A DNA stretch of 7,583 nucleotides from Candidatus Zixiibacteriota bacterium (GCA_030631455.1 DAOVLC010000059.1:1-7583), one strand, 5' to 3'; counted from the first letter of the stretch, positions 1 to 5,852 are shown. The notes: generated by a model not told the origin, from the letters alone. Program-made: numbers and translations.

Positions 1-27
1 GATGAGGAACCTGGCGCGCCACACATG

Positions 28-59
28 AACTGAGGGGTTCCGCAAGGAACCCCTCAGTT
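28..59. terminator. Perfect 14-bp hairpin after the HDOD gene, possibly bidirectional
   Basis: Positions 28-41 and 46-59 are exact reverse complements (AACTGAGGGGTTCC / GGAACCCCTCAGTT) around a 4-nt loop, GCAA on the plus strand. The hairpin begins about 30 nt beyond the stop codon of the minus-strand HDOD gene, so it probably marks the end of that transcript. Neither side has a strong T-run: the minus strand continues CATGTGTGG and the plus strand continues ACTTCATACC. The GNRA-type loop appears only in a plus-strand transcript, so the hairpin may also serve a convergent gene beyond the left edge. The hairpin itself is certain; the terminator role is inferred. Confidence 0.6.
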
Positions 60-89
60 ACTTCATACCCTCGGACAGTACCCTCTAAG

Positions 90-1397
90 TCACATATGCT
101 GTATAGGTTCAAGCTTGTCGGCGGTGAGTTCGTCGAGCTGCTCTTTAAGATCGATTATCTTTGCACTCTCATGATATTGAACCGTATCGAATGACTCGAC
201 ACTCTTCATGACATTAAGAACGTTCGTTATGCTGTCTACGCCTTTCTGGATCACTTCGATCGAGCGCGTCAGTACATGGTTATCGGCGTCTTTCAGATCG
301 CCCCTATCCATAGACATTTCGAGAAGCTGAGACCGTCCGAGAATGGTCGCGCACGCATTGTTGAAATAGTGTGAGAACGTGGCCACAACCGTGTGCATCA
401 CATCTGTGGCGATTGCATCCAGTCGACCCTTGGGAATACGAGTGCCGCCTTCTTCGGAGCTGGAATACAACGCCTCGATCTGACACATCAGTTGGAACAG
501 AAGATCGTTCGCCTTCTGCACCAGGTCAAGAGGTGAACCGACATCCATCTCGAGGAATTGTGCAGTCTCAATGAGACGTGTCACCGCCTCAGACCGGATT
601 TCGGCAATGTCATCGTTTTCGAGACCGAGGTTGTGCAACAAAGCCTTTTTGTTCTCGAAATCCTGTCGCCTGATGTATGACAAGCCATCCATCTGGTAAT
701 TGCTTATTCTCGACGCGAGGCAGACGATCTGTGAAAGAATCTCATCAGTCTTTGGTTCACCGAGCTCGAACGTGCGGTGATGATCCCTGATCGCATTCGC
801 GAATCTCTCAGGCAGATTCCATTTCTCGGCAAGGAATGCCCCCACCTTCACGTGATTCGTGCTTAGGATCGACTCCTCGGTCTTGATTAGATCGTTTCCC
901 TTGCAGGTCAGGTGCCACACTTTCTCGTAATCTTTCGAAAACGTAGAATCAAGAATTAGAATTCCGATGTCGTGCAGAAGACCGCAAACGAAAGCCTCTT
1001 CTGCGAGACGCACCTCGGTTTTTCGAGCAACAAGCTCGGATAGAATGGCGACCTCAAGGGAGTGTCTCCAGAAGTCCTTGATGTCCAATCTGTTATCCAG
1101 TCGCCGACACAAGTCGTAAACCGACACCGACAGCGCAATCGACTTGACGCTGCGCGTTCCAAGCACGCCAACCGCATCCATCACAGAGCTGACCTTGTTC
1201 ATGCGACCATAAAACGACGAATTGGATATCCTGAGAATCTTGCTGGTGAGAGCTACGTCCTTGGAGACGACATCAGCGATTAACCCGATAGAGGAATTCT
1301 TATCTTCGACCGCCTTTATAACCTGAGCAAGAATCTCGGGCAGCGAGAAGAGCTTGTACTCTTTATCGATTCTGGCTAAAACTTGCGATTCTCTCAT
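90..1397 (-). CDS. HDOD-domain signalling protein with a C-terminal kinase-type dimerization/phosphoacceptor-like segment
   Basis: This 435-residue cytoplasmic protein has no signal peptide or membrane segment. Residues about 13-210 form an HDOD domain, a catalytically unproven relative of HD phosphohydrolases used in bacterial signalling. Visible landmarks are FWRHSLEVA (H112), GLLHDIG (H142, D143), the NHVKVGAFLAEKWNLPE helix (H182) and the H206-H207 pair, so the histidines typical of the fold are kept. Residues about 211-325 are a mostly helical linker. Residues 336-400 resemble a HisKA/DHp helix pair: FSHYFNNACATILGRSQLL matches the kinase H-box pattern (candidate H343, N346/N347), a second amphipathic helix follows, and then YHESAKIIDL. 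The protein stops there with no HATPase domain. The start at 1397 is preceded by GGACGGGATTTTT, a modest ribosome-binding site. HDOD proteins have been tied to motility and stress control in some bacteria, so a link to the nearby pilus regulator is possible but not shown. HDOD assignment is firm; the DHp assignment is likely. Confidence 0.9.
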   Translation of the reverse strand: MRESQVLARIDKEYKLFSLPEILAQVIKAVEDKNSSIGLIADVVSKDVALTSKILRISNSSFYGRMNKVSSVMDAVGVLGTRSVKSIALSVSVYDLCRRLDNRLDIKDFWRHSLEVAILSELVARKTEVRLAEEAFVCGLLHDIGILILDSTFSKDYEKVWHLTCKGNDLIKTEESILSTNHVKVGAFLAEKWNLPERFANAIRDHHRTFELGEPKTDEILSQIVCLASRISNYQMDGLSYIRRQDFENKKALLHNLGLENDDIAEIRSEAVTRLIETAQFLEMDVGSPLDLVQKANDLLFQLMCQIEALYSSSEEGGTRIPKGRLDAIATDVMHTVVATFSHYFNNACATILGRSQLLEMSMDRGDLKDADNHVLTRSIEVIQKGVDSITNVLNVMKSVESFDTVQYHESAKIIDLKEQLDELTADKLEPIQHM

Positions 1398-1418
1398 AAA
1401 AATCCCGTCCAGAATAGG

Positions 1419-1457
1419 TTATCGGCAGAATCCAAAAGAAGTGGAGAGAAAACTTTA
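1419..1457 (-). promoter_or_regulatory. Sigma-28-like hexanucleotide elements upstream of the HDOD gene, wrong spacing
   Basis: On the minus strand, TAAAGTTT (1450-1457) and GCCGATAA (1419-1426) are exact matches to the two halves of the FliA/sigma-28 consensus. They are 23 nt apart where sigma-28 normally needs about 11. The downstream element lies 21 nt before the HDOD start codon, where a -10 box would be expected. I list it as a possible or decayed promoter only. No better sigma-70 promoter is visible in this 116-nt gap, and there is no clear terminator for the HEAT gene either. Confidence 0.2.
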
Positions 1458-1513
1458 CCCTTCAGTCGGTTTCGTTCGATTTGGCGAGCAGAAAAGTGCG
1501 GTTTTGCGGAGGA

Positions 1514-2452
1514 CTAGTCAGATATTGAATCGAGGAGTTCCTCGGCGGCGTTGATACGTGAGCGGACAAAAAGATCAGTCTCCGTATTGCGCATCTTCTC
1601 GATCCTCCTTCGGCCTTTCTTCACGTCAACAGCTGCGAGCGCCAGGATCGCAAAGGCGCGAGTAAACGTTTCCTCCGAGTGCGTGGCCTTTTCGAGGAGC
1701 TTCCTCGCAGGTGCGTACCTGCATCCGGCCCAGACCTCAAATGCCAGGTACCCGCCCACATCACTCAAATCATTGTATCGGGAGATGAGACTATCGCAAG
1801 AGGGGTTCCCGATAGTTATCAGTGATCCAACAGCCGACATACGAACCGAGAAGTGCGGGTCTTGAAGGGCATCGATCAGCCTGTGAACGGCCCGATGATC
1901 GGCTATCCGGCCGAGAGCTACCGCTGCGGATTTCCGCACAGGTTCAGCGCCGTCAGATAACATCGTTATGCAATTGTCGACAGCGGACGAATCATGAGAC
2001 TTGCCGACTGCTGTTACCGCAGTCGATCTGACCGTGTGGTTCTCATGTGTAAACAATGGAAGAAGTGCAGGCGTTGCCGATTTGTCACCAATGTCGCCGA
2101 GACATCGCGCTGTGTTGCGAAGTCTGAAGAGGTTGTCGGTGTCGAGAGCCTCGACTAGTGCGGGCACGGCTGGCTGGCCGATCTTTTTGAAGATATCGGC
2201 CAGGGCGTGCCTTTCGCGAGCATCTTCGGTCGAGAGTTTGGATACGAGCCTCGGTACAGCCCTTTCTCCCAACTGCGCGAGTTCCTCTCTCGACGGCTCT
2301 ACCAGATGCTGATGATGAGCTTCAGGATTAGACGCTAAAACAAACAGGCTGTCGATCTTCATGTTCAGTTCAGCATCAGTCTCGGCGGCGGCTGTCGTAA
2401 TCAGAACCGCAAGCAGTATGGCGAGCACCGTAATCGTCTTGAGGTTGTCCAT
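1514..2452 (-). CDS. Secreted HEAT-repeat protein
   Basis: This is a 312-residue protein. Residues 1-23 are a Sec signal peptide: K5, a hydrophobic stretch from 7 to 20, and cleavage predicted after AAA before E24, so the product is exported to the periplasm or beyond. After a helical stretch with a small His cluster (H46, H47, H49), residues about 60-215 hold five HEAT repeats. These are recognisable by the recurring pattern of AVPxLVxxL, a loop, VRxxAAxALGxIG (for example 92-121, 123-151, 155-183, 185-214). Residues 216-312 are further, more degenerate helical repeats. HEAT solenoids are protein-binding scaffolds and no catalytic motif is seen. I chose the ATG at 2452 because it starts the signal peptide and is preceded by AGGGACTTT. 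An in-frame ATG 70 codons upstream would translate the palindromic intergenic repeat and overlap the previous gene. Its partner may be the secreted repeat protein encoded just upstream (inference). Confidence 0.88.
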   Translation of the reverse strand: MDNLKTITVLAILLAVLITTAAAETDAELNMKIDSLFVLASNPEAHHQHLVEPSREELAQLGERAVPRLVSKLSTEDARERHALADIFKKIGQPAVPALVEALDTDNLFRLRNTARCLGDIGDKSATPALLPLFTHENHTVRSTAVTAVGKSHDSSAVDNCITMLSDGAEPVRKSAAVALGRIADHRAVHRLIDALQDPHFSVRMSAVGSLITIGNPSCDSLISRYNDLSDVGGYLAFEVWAGCRYAPARKLLEKATHSEETFTRAFAILALAAVDVKKGRRRIEKMRNTETDLFVRSRINAAEELLDSISD

Positions 2453-2467
2453 AAAGTCCCTATTTTG

Positions 2468-2561
2468 TGTGCTCGCAGGGGCTGTGCCCCTGCGGTTTCT
2501 CGCTGCTTCTGACTGTATCATCGTATCAAAGAAGCGCAGCGGCACAGCCACTGCGCGCACA
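2468..2561. repeat. Inverted pair of GC-rich palindromes (REP/BIME-like or MITE-like element)
   Basis: Two 27-nt arms are inverted copies of each other: 2468-2494 (read on the minus strand) and 2535-2561 (read on the plus strand). They agree at 24 of 27 positions, with consensus CGCAGSGGCACAGCC then MCTGCGMGCACA. Each arm is itself a hairpin with a 3-nt ACA/TGT loop: 9 perfect pairs at 2474-2494, and 10 pairs including one G-U at 2534-2556 in minus-strand RNA. The 40-nt core between them (2495-2534) is AT-richer and includes GTATCATCGTATCA. The layout of paired palindromes, head to head, in an intergenic gap is what REP/BIME elements and some MITEs look like. There is no transposase, and no second copy in this window. 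Confidence 0.7.
2528..2556 (-). terminator. Probable intrinsic terminator of the beta-solenoid gene (one arm of the REP-like pair)
   Basis: In minus-strand RNA, GCGCAGUGGC-UGU-GCCGCUGCGC (2556-2534) forms a 10-bp stem with one G-U pair and is followed by UUCUUU. It lies about 43 nt past the stop codon of the secreted repeat protein. It could therefore separate that gene from the HEAT gene or act as a read-through attenuator and mRNA 3'-end stabiliser. The second palindrome (2474-2494) follows and ends 22 nt before the HEAT start codon. Confidence 0.45.
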
Positions 2562-2598
2562 GGTGGGGGTGCGATTCGCCTTTTGGGACAGTCTCTTT

Positions 2599-4566
2599 TC
2601 ATTCGCCTGTCACCTCTGGGCTGTCCGCTTCCCAGAAATCGAAATCTACTCCGGTTCCCCACTTCGAGTTTATGATCCAGATGCTGCTGTCTGCGCCGTT
2701 GCCGATATACTCGTCTTTGCCCATCAGATCCATGAATAGACCAACAGAGCCGTAATCGCGCCTCGGGTTACCGTATCCCTGCGAGTTGTGTAGTCCCTTA
2801 ATCTGATACGAGTCATTTCCCCGGTAATCAACCAGCCAGCCAAAACCGTTTGCCGATCCTGCTCCCTGCGAGAGATCGTATGCCTGATACGTGTCGTTCC
2901 CGAAGTAGTCTACCAGGAATCCCGCTGCCAGATCATGCCCGCATCCCTGCGACACGCCTTTCGAGAAGTAATAGTCATCACCTGTCTTATCCAGAAGGAT
3001 ACCGAGAGTGAGATGCGTTCCCACTCCTTGCGCATACTGGAACGACAGATACTTGTCATTGCCACCAAAATCGGTCTGGATACCGAGAGCGTACCAGTAT
3101 GAGGAACCCTGCCCGAATATGTCTGAGATATACGTGTCATGTCCGGATGAGTCGGCCAGGATAGCAATGCCACCCGACATACGCGGCCTGAGACCATAGG
3201 CGAATCCTTGCGAAAGCGAAAGATAATGATCTTTGTATCGCAGAACATCTTTGTATTTACCGCCCGCGAAGTAGATGTCATTCCCATTGATATCACACAA
3301 AACACCGAGCCCTCTTACAAACGCGAATGCCTGCCCGAACAGCGCACAGTTATAACTGTCCGATCCTGATTCATCGATCAGCATGCCGAGTCCAAATGTC
3401 CCGGCACCCTGCGTATGCGTGTCGCCGTAGTATTTGTCATTGCCGGCTTCATCGATCAGCACTCCAACCGAGAACAGTCCCGATCCGAGACAGAAGTTCT
3501 TGCCACTGTACATATCATCGCCTTCCAGATCGGTCAGGAATGACGGATATATGAAGCCGGAGGCAATAGTAAAGTCGGTCAGGGAGTTGTATTGGTCATT
3601 GCCTGATACGTCAAGCATGAACTGCGGTGCATCCACACTCTCAAGATCGTAGCGGTCATCGCCGCCGACATCGAGAATGTAAATGTACCTGCCCGTGTAG
3701 AGATTCCGCCCAGCGCCGCCGATTGCTATTATCCCTTCAGAGGTTGGGATCTCGATCTGGAAATCCGGGCTGTCGCATTCACAGTCCTGACGGATTCTGT
3801 CGGCAATGAGCAGGGAGGAGTCAGACACCGTTTTGTTAAACTCAAGAGCGCGCTGCTTCAATCTTTCCCACTTCGAATGGTCGGAGACCAGTTTGATCGC
3901 TATCGGAACAAATCGTTTCGAGAATCCCTCCTCAAGCTGCTGGATGCTGTCCAGTTCTTCTACCGACTTAAACTCATCATCCACGTCCTCCAGCAACAGC
4001 TCTGGAAAAGTGTCCAGGATGAAAGCAAGCTCCGACCGGCTGAGCACGGCAAAGAAAGAGTCGACTTCCGTCTTGAGTTCACTGTTGATCCTATAGATGA
4101 GATTGATATGATTTGTCAACTCGTCATTTACGCAATCCGCAAGGCAGTCACTCTCCACAGACAGCGACAAGTGGTCCAAACTTGACTCGTTGGCAGATTG
4201 AAAATCCCGAATCTCTACCCCGGCCGTCGGGAATCCTCGTGACTCGAATCCGATCAGCCAGGCTGCAGACTTTTCGCCCTGTCGAAAAAGACGTGCTGAT
4301 ATGTCATTCGCAAAGCTTATCATCTCCAGCGGTCGCAGAGTCAGGCTGTCGACAATGGGCAGTCGAAAGGAGTCGAGTTCGACATAATCAGTTCGGAATG
4401 CGAGATCTGAAGGCAATAGCTTGATGCCCATCAACGCCTCTGCGAGAGCGTCCTCTGGTATGAGCGGAAACTCGACAGAATCGATCACCTCGGTCTGAGC
4501 AGAGGTTGGCAACGTTACGAAACAGAGGACGATGAAAGGAATGAAGATCTTCAGTTTAGAATTCAT
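2599..4566 (-). CDS. Secreted protein with twelve D-x-x-G-x-D-x-Y repeats, probable beta-solenoid
   Basis: This is a 655-residue protein of no family I can name. Residues 1-23 are a Sec signal peptide (K4 and K6, hydrophobic 7-19, cleavage after TSA before Q24). Residues 24-280 are mainly helical and acidic, with two close cysteine pairs (C141/C145 and C262/C264). From about 285 to 625 there are twelve repeats, each built as hGhLhD-x-x-G-[N/D]-D-x-Y, a few residues, then Q-G-x-G. The first Asp of each motif is at 299, 319, 346, 372, 398, 425, 472, 499, 526, 553, 580 and 613. The usual spacing is 26-27, one repeat (after 425) has a 20-residue insertion and the last is lengthened by six. Regular short hydrophobic strands between Gly/Asp turns suggest a beta-solenoid with an Asp/Tyr ladder, perhaps calcium-binding. 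The repeats do not match the RTX nonapeptide. The start is fixed by an in-frame TAA 12 nt upstream and by the signal peptide. It has no ribosome-binding site (see promoter). Role unknown; location is periplasmic or extracellular. Confidence 0.9.
   Translation of the reverse strand: MNSKLKIFIPFIVLCFVTLPTSAQTEVIDSVEFPLIPEDALAEALMGIKLLPSDLAFRTDYVELDSFRLPIVDSLTLRPLEMISFANDISARLFRQGEKSAAWLIGFESRGFPTAGVEIRDFQSANESSLDHLSLSVESDCLADCVNDELTNHINLIYRINSELKTEVDSFFAVLSRSELAFILDTFPELLLEDVDDEFKSVEELDSIQQLEEGFSKRFVPIAIKLVSDHSKWERLKQRALEFNKTVSDSSLLIADRIRQDCECDSPDFQIEIPTSEGIIAIGGAGRNLYTGRYIYILDVGGDDRYDLESVDAPQFMLDVSGNDQYNSLTDFTIASGFIYPSFLTDLEGDDMYSGKNFCLGSGLFSVGVLIDEAGNDKYYGDTHTQGAGTFGLGMLIDESGSDSYNCALFGQAFAFVRGLGVLCDINGNDIYFAGGKYKDVLRYKDHYLSLSQGFAYGLRPRMSGGIAILADSSGHDTYISDIFGQGSSYWYALGIQTDFGGNDKYLSFQYAQGVGTHLTLGILLDKTGDDYYFSKGVSQGCGHDLAAGFLVDYFGNDTYQAYDLSQGAGSANGFGWLVDYRGNDSYQIKGLHNSQGYGNPRRDYGSVGLFMDLMGKDEYIGNGADSSIWIINSKWGTGVDFDFWEADSPEVTGE
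2707..3672 (-). repeat. Coding tandem repeat region: twelve ~27-residue solenoid repeats
   Basis: This is the DNA span encoding residues 299-620 of the secreted protein. The protein repeat is regular (mostly 26 or 27 residues, about 81 nt), but the DNA copies have diverged and are not identical. This implies an old, selected repeat rather than a recent slippage expansion. The best-conserved run is the four units starting at residues 472, 499, 526 and 553. Confidence 0.85.
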
Positions 4567-4572
4567 GGCCCG

Positions 4573-4601
4573 ATCTTAGCATCGGAGACCAGCTTTGTCA
4601 A
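4573..4601 (-). promoter_or_regulatory. Strong sigma-70 promoter giving a leaderless mRNA for the beta-solenoid gene
   Basis: On the minus strand, TTGACA (4596-4601) is a perfect -35. The spacer is exactly 17 nt, and TAAGAT (4573-4578) is a good -10 preceded by TGC, which makes it an extended -10. Transcription should begin 6-8 nt further on, which is at or next to the A of the ATG at 4566. The bases between the -10 and the ATG (CGGGCC) contain no Shine-Dalgarno sequence. The TAA inside the -10 is an in-frame stop, so no upstream start is possible. Confidence 0.75.
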
Positions 4602-4637
4602 CAAATTTCGACCGGTATGAGCACATTCTCATGCATG

Positions 4638-4674
4638 CAAAGAAGAACGGCGGCCCATTTCGGGTCGCCGTTCT
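4638..4674 (-). terminator. Intrinsic terminator of the pilin 1 gene
   Basis: In minus-strand RNA, AGAACGGCG (4674-4666) pairs perfectly with CGCCGUUCU (4652-4644). An inner CCC/GGG pair extends the stem past one A-C mismatch, and the loop is GAAAU. The stem is followed by UCUUUGC. It begins 32 nt after the pilin stop codon, and the next promoter lies just downstream, so it separates the pilus block from the secreted-protein block. Confidence 0.8.
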
Positions 4675-4706
4675 CCACACGTTCGCACCTTCTGTATTCA
4701 GTCAGG

Positions 4707-5114
4707 CTATCCGGTCACATCGTTCACAGTGTTGATCAGATTTCCAGACTCGTTGATTGTCCATTCGTCGGTCGTTGCGTCATCGTCGATTCCTGGATCT
4801 GGTGCAAGTGCAGTCGCGACAAAGGCAGGGCCGGTGACCACGATCGTGTAACCGTACCTCTGACTACCGAATACACCCACTTCGACGCCGAGAGTGGTCA
4901 GGTCAGCGATATAGACGCCTTTTTCCTGGAAGTAGGCACGCTCCATCACATAGATCTGCTTCAGAATCTGCTTGGCTTCAGACTGCTTCGATTTGGTGCT
5001 GGCTGTCATGAATCTCGGGATCGCCAGAGCGGCAAGGATGCCGATGATGACCACAACGATCATCAGCTCGATCAGTGTGAAACCCTTCCGGTTCCTTTGA
5101 AACTTGGAAAACAT
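4707..5114 (-). CDS. Type IV prepilin (pilin 1)
   Basis: This is a 135-residue prepilin. The leader MFSKFQRNRKG is basic and ends in Gly-11. Prepilin peptidase should cut before F12 and methylate it. The mature protein starts FTLIELMIVVVIIGILAALAIPRF, with the conserved Glu at +5 (E16). This helix anchors the pilin in the inner membrane and forms the pilus core. Residues 36-64 continue the helix, and the C-terminal part is a small globular domain with DPGIDDDATTDEWTIN (106-121). There are no cysteines, so the usual C-terminal disulfide loop is absent. I chose the ATG at 5114 because GGAGGG (5122-5127) stands 7 nt before it. The ATG at 5129 overlaps that ribosome-binding site. It is closely paralogous to pilin 2 upstream. 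It could be a main or minor pilin, or a GspG-like pseudopilin; a pilus role is favoured by the NtrC-type regulator next door. Confidence 0.9.
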   Translation of the reverse strand: MFSKFQRNRKGFTLIELMIVVVIIGILAALAIPRFMTASTKSKQSEAKQILKQIYVMERAYFQEKGVYIADLTTLGVEVGVFGSQRYGYTIVVTGPAFVATALAPDPGIDDDATTDEWTINESGNLINTVNDVTG

Positions 5115-5121
5115 TGATTCA

Positions 5122-5127
5122 CCCTCC
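5122..5127 (-). promoter_or_regulatory. Ribosome-binding site that decides the pilin 1 start
   Basis: GGAGGG on the minus strand, 7 nt before the ATG at 5114. It lies over the alternative in-frame ATG at 5129, which makes that upstream codon an unlikely start. Confidence 0.8.
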
Positions 5128-5209
5128 ATTAAAGTGTTAGGTTAGTGTTGTTTAGAAACTGCTTATCTCTCTCTTCCTTCTCCACAGTTTTCATCTCGCT
5201 CTTGTTTAT

Positions 5210-5225
5210 CGCAAAGACCGGGCCA
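5210..5225 (-). promoter_or_regulatory. Sigma-54 (-24/-12) promoter of pilin 1
   Basis: The minus strand reads TGGCCCGGTCTTTGCG, compared with the sigma-54 consensus TGGCAC-N5-TTGCW. GG and GC are correctly spaced; the differences are C for A at the fifth base and G at the last. The predicted transcription start is near 5199, giving an 85-nt leader. The rest of the 278-nt gap (5115-5392) holds the activator palindrome at 5378-5390 and a weak inverted repeat, CTCAGC (5270-5275) / GCTGAG (5295-5300), of unknown role. Confidence 0.75.
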
Positions 5226-5377
5226 AACACGCGGTCATTTTTCAAATATCCTGTGCACACGAGCTAACTCTCAGCTGCGTAGCGAATTCACGGCGCTGAG
5301 TTTCTCCTGCCCGTGATCTCGGTATTCCTTTTGTCTCATTCACTAAGTTCAAAATCCTCTCACTCCACTGTTGCATT

Positions 5378-5390
5378 TTGCAGAATGCAA
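5378..5390. promoter_or_regulatory. Palindromic candidate activator site upstream of pilin 1
   Basis: TTGCAGAATGCAA is a perfect 5-3-5 inverted repeat. The identical 13 bases recur upstream of the regulator gene. It is centred about 185 nt upstream of the predicted sigma-54 start of pilin 1, a normal distance for an enhancer bound by an NtrC-family activator. It sits just after the pilin 2 stop codon and overlaps a second, longer inverted repeat (TTGCATT 5371-5377 / AATGCAA 5384-5390) that might alternatively be a weak transcript-end hairpin. Confidence 0.55.
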
Positions 5391-5392
5391 TG

Positions 5393-5821
5393 TTACAGCG
5401 CACCATCATCGACCGTGTTGATCAGAATGCCCCCATCGTTTATAGTCCAGACGTCGGCTGCAGGATCATCATCCAGCCCAGGATCCGCCGCCGTTGCTTT
5501 TGCCACAAATGTCAGGTTGTTCACACTTATAGTGTAAACGTATCTTGCTGATGGCATCAGTTCCGCCAATATCGGCGCGAACGCACGCGGAGTTGCCGGA
5601 GACAATATCGCCCCTCCTGGATCCCAATACGATTCGTATTCCTGGAAATAGGTTCTCTGATTGACGTAGAGCTGTTTAAGGATGTTTTTTGCCTCAGATT
5701 GCTTCGCCCGGACCCCTGCTCTCATGAAGCGGGGTATTGCCAGTGTGGCAAGAATCCCGATGATTACCACAACGATCATCAACTCAATGAGTGTGAAAGC
5801 TTTTCTCGATCTTACGTTCAT
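5393..5821 (-). CDS. Type IV prepilin (pilin 2) with Ala at the processing site
   Basis: This is a 142-residue prepilin. The leader is MNVRSRKA, only eight residues, and the mature protein would begin F9-TLIELMIVVVIIGILATLAIPRF with Glu +5 at E13. The residue before the cut is Ala-8 instead of the normal Gly. Residues 34-62 (RAGVRAKQSEAKNILKQLYV region) are nearly the same as in pilin 1. The C-terminal domain shares DPGLDDDPAADVWTIN (113-128) and ILINTVDD with it but carries a longer middle loop with WDPGG. It has no cysteines. The start at 5821 follows GGAGAG (5826-5831) and gives the expected short basic leader; the ATG at 5848 would add nine residues before it and place the start upstream of the predicted transcription start. 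The pair clearly arose by duplication. Whether the two make one pilus or serve different ones is unknown. Confidence 0.9.
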   Translation of the reverse strand: MNVRSRKAFTLIELMIVVVIIGILATLAIPRFMRAGVRAKQSEAKNILKQLYVNQRTYFQEYESYWDPGGAILSPATPRAFAPILAELMPSARYVYTISVNNLTFVAKATAADPGLDDDPAADVWTINDGGILINTVDDGAL

Positions 5822-5852
5822 ATTACTCTCCAGCGATATCCGCTGCATTTAG

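Noticed and set aside
1799..1815. GAGGGGTTCC inside the HEAT gene matches one arm of the terminal hairpin at 28-41
   Set aside because: It is a 10-base match inside codons, with no palindrome around it, so it is most likely chance.
2453..2662. In-frame 70-codon N-terminal extension of the HEAT gene, with ATG at 2662
   Set aside because: It would translate the palindromic repeat, overlap the 3' end of the upstream gene by 64 nt and bury the signal peptide. The ATG at 2452 has a ribosome-binding site and begins a proper signal peptide.
2707..3672. RTX-type calcium-binding toxin repeats in the solenoid protein
   Set aside because: The unit is 26-27 residues with D-x-x-G-x-D-x-Y, not the nine-residue GGxGxDxUx repeat. 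No C-terminal type I secretion signal is evident, and the protein has a Sec signal peptide instead.
4555..4620. Lipoprotein signal for the solenoid protein because of C15 in its leader
   Set aside because: The residues before C15 are IVL, which lack the small residue needed at -1 of a lipobox. A standard signal peptidase I site follows at A23.
4617..5117. Long plus-strand reading frame of 166 codons across pilin 1
   Set aside because: It is antisense to a clear prepilin gene. Its translation looks like the complement of the conserved pilin helix and has no family features.
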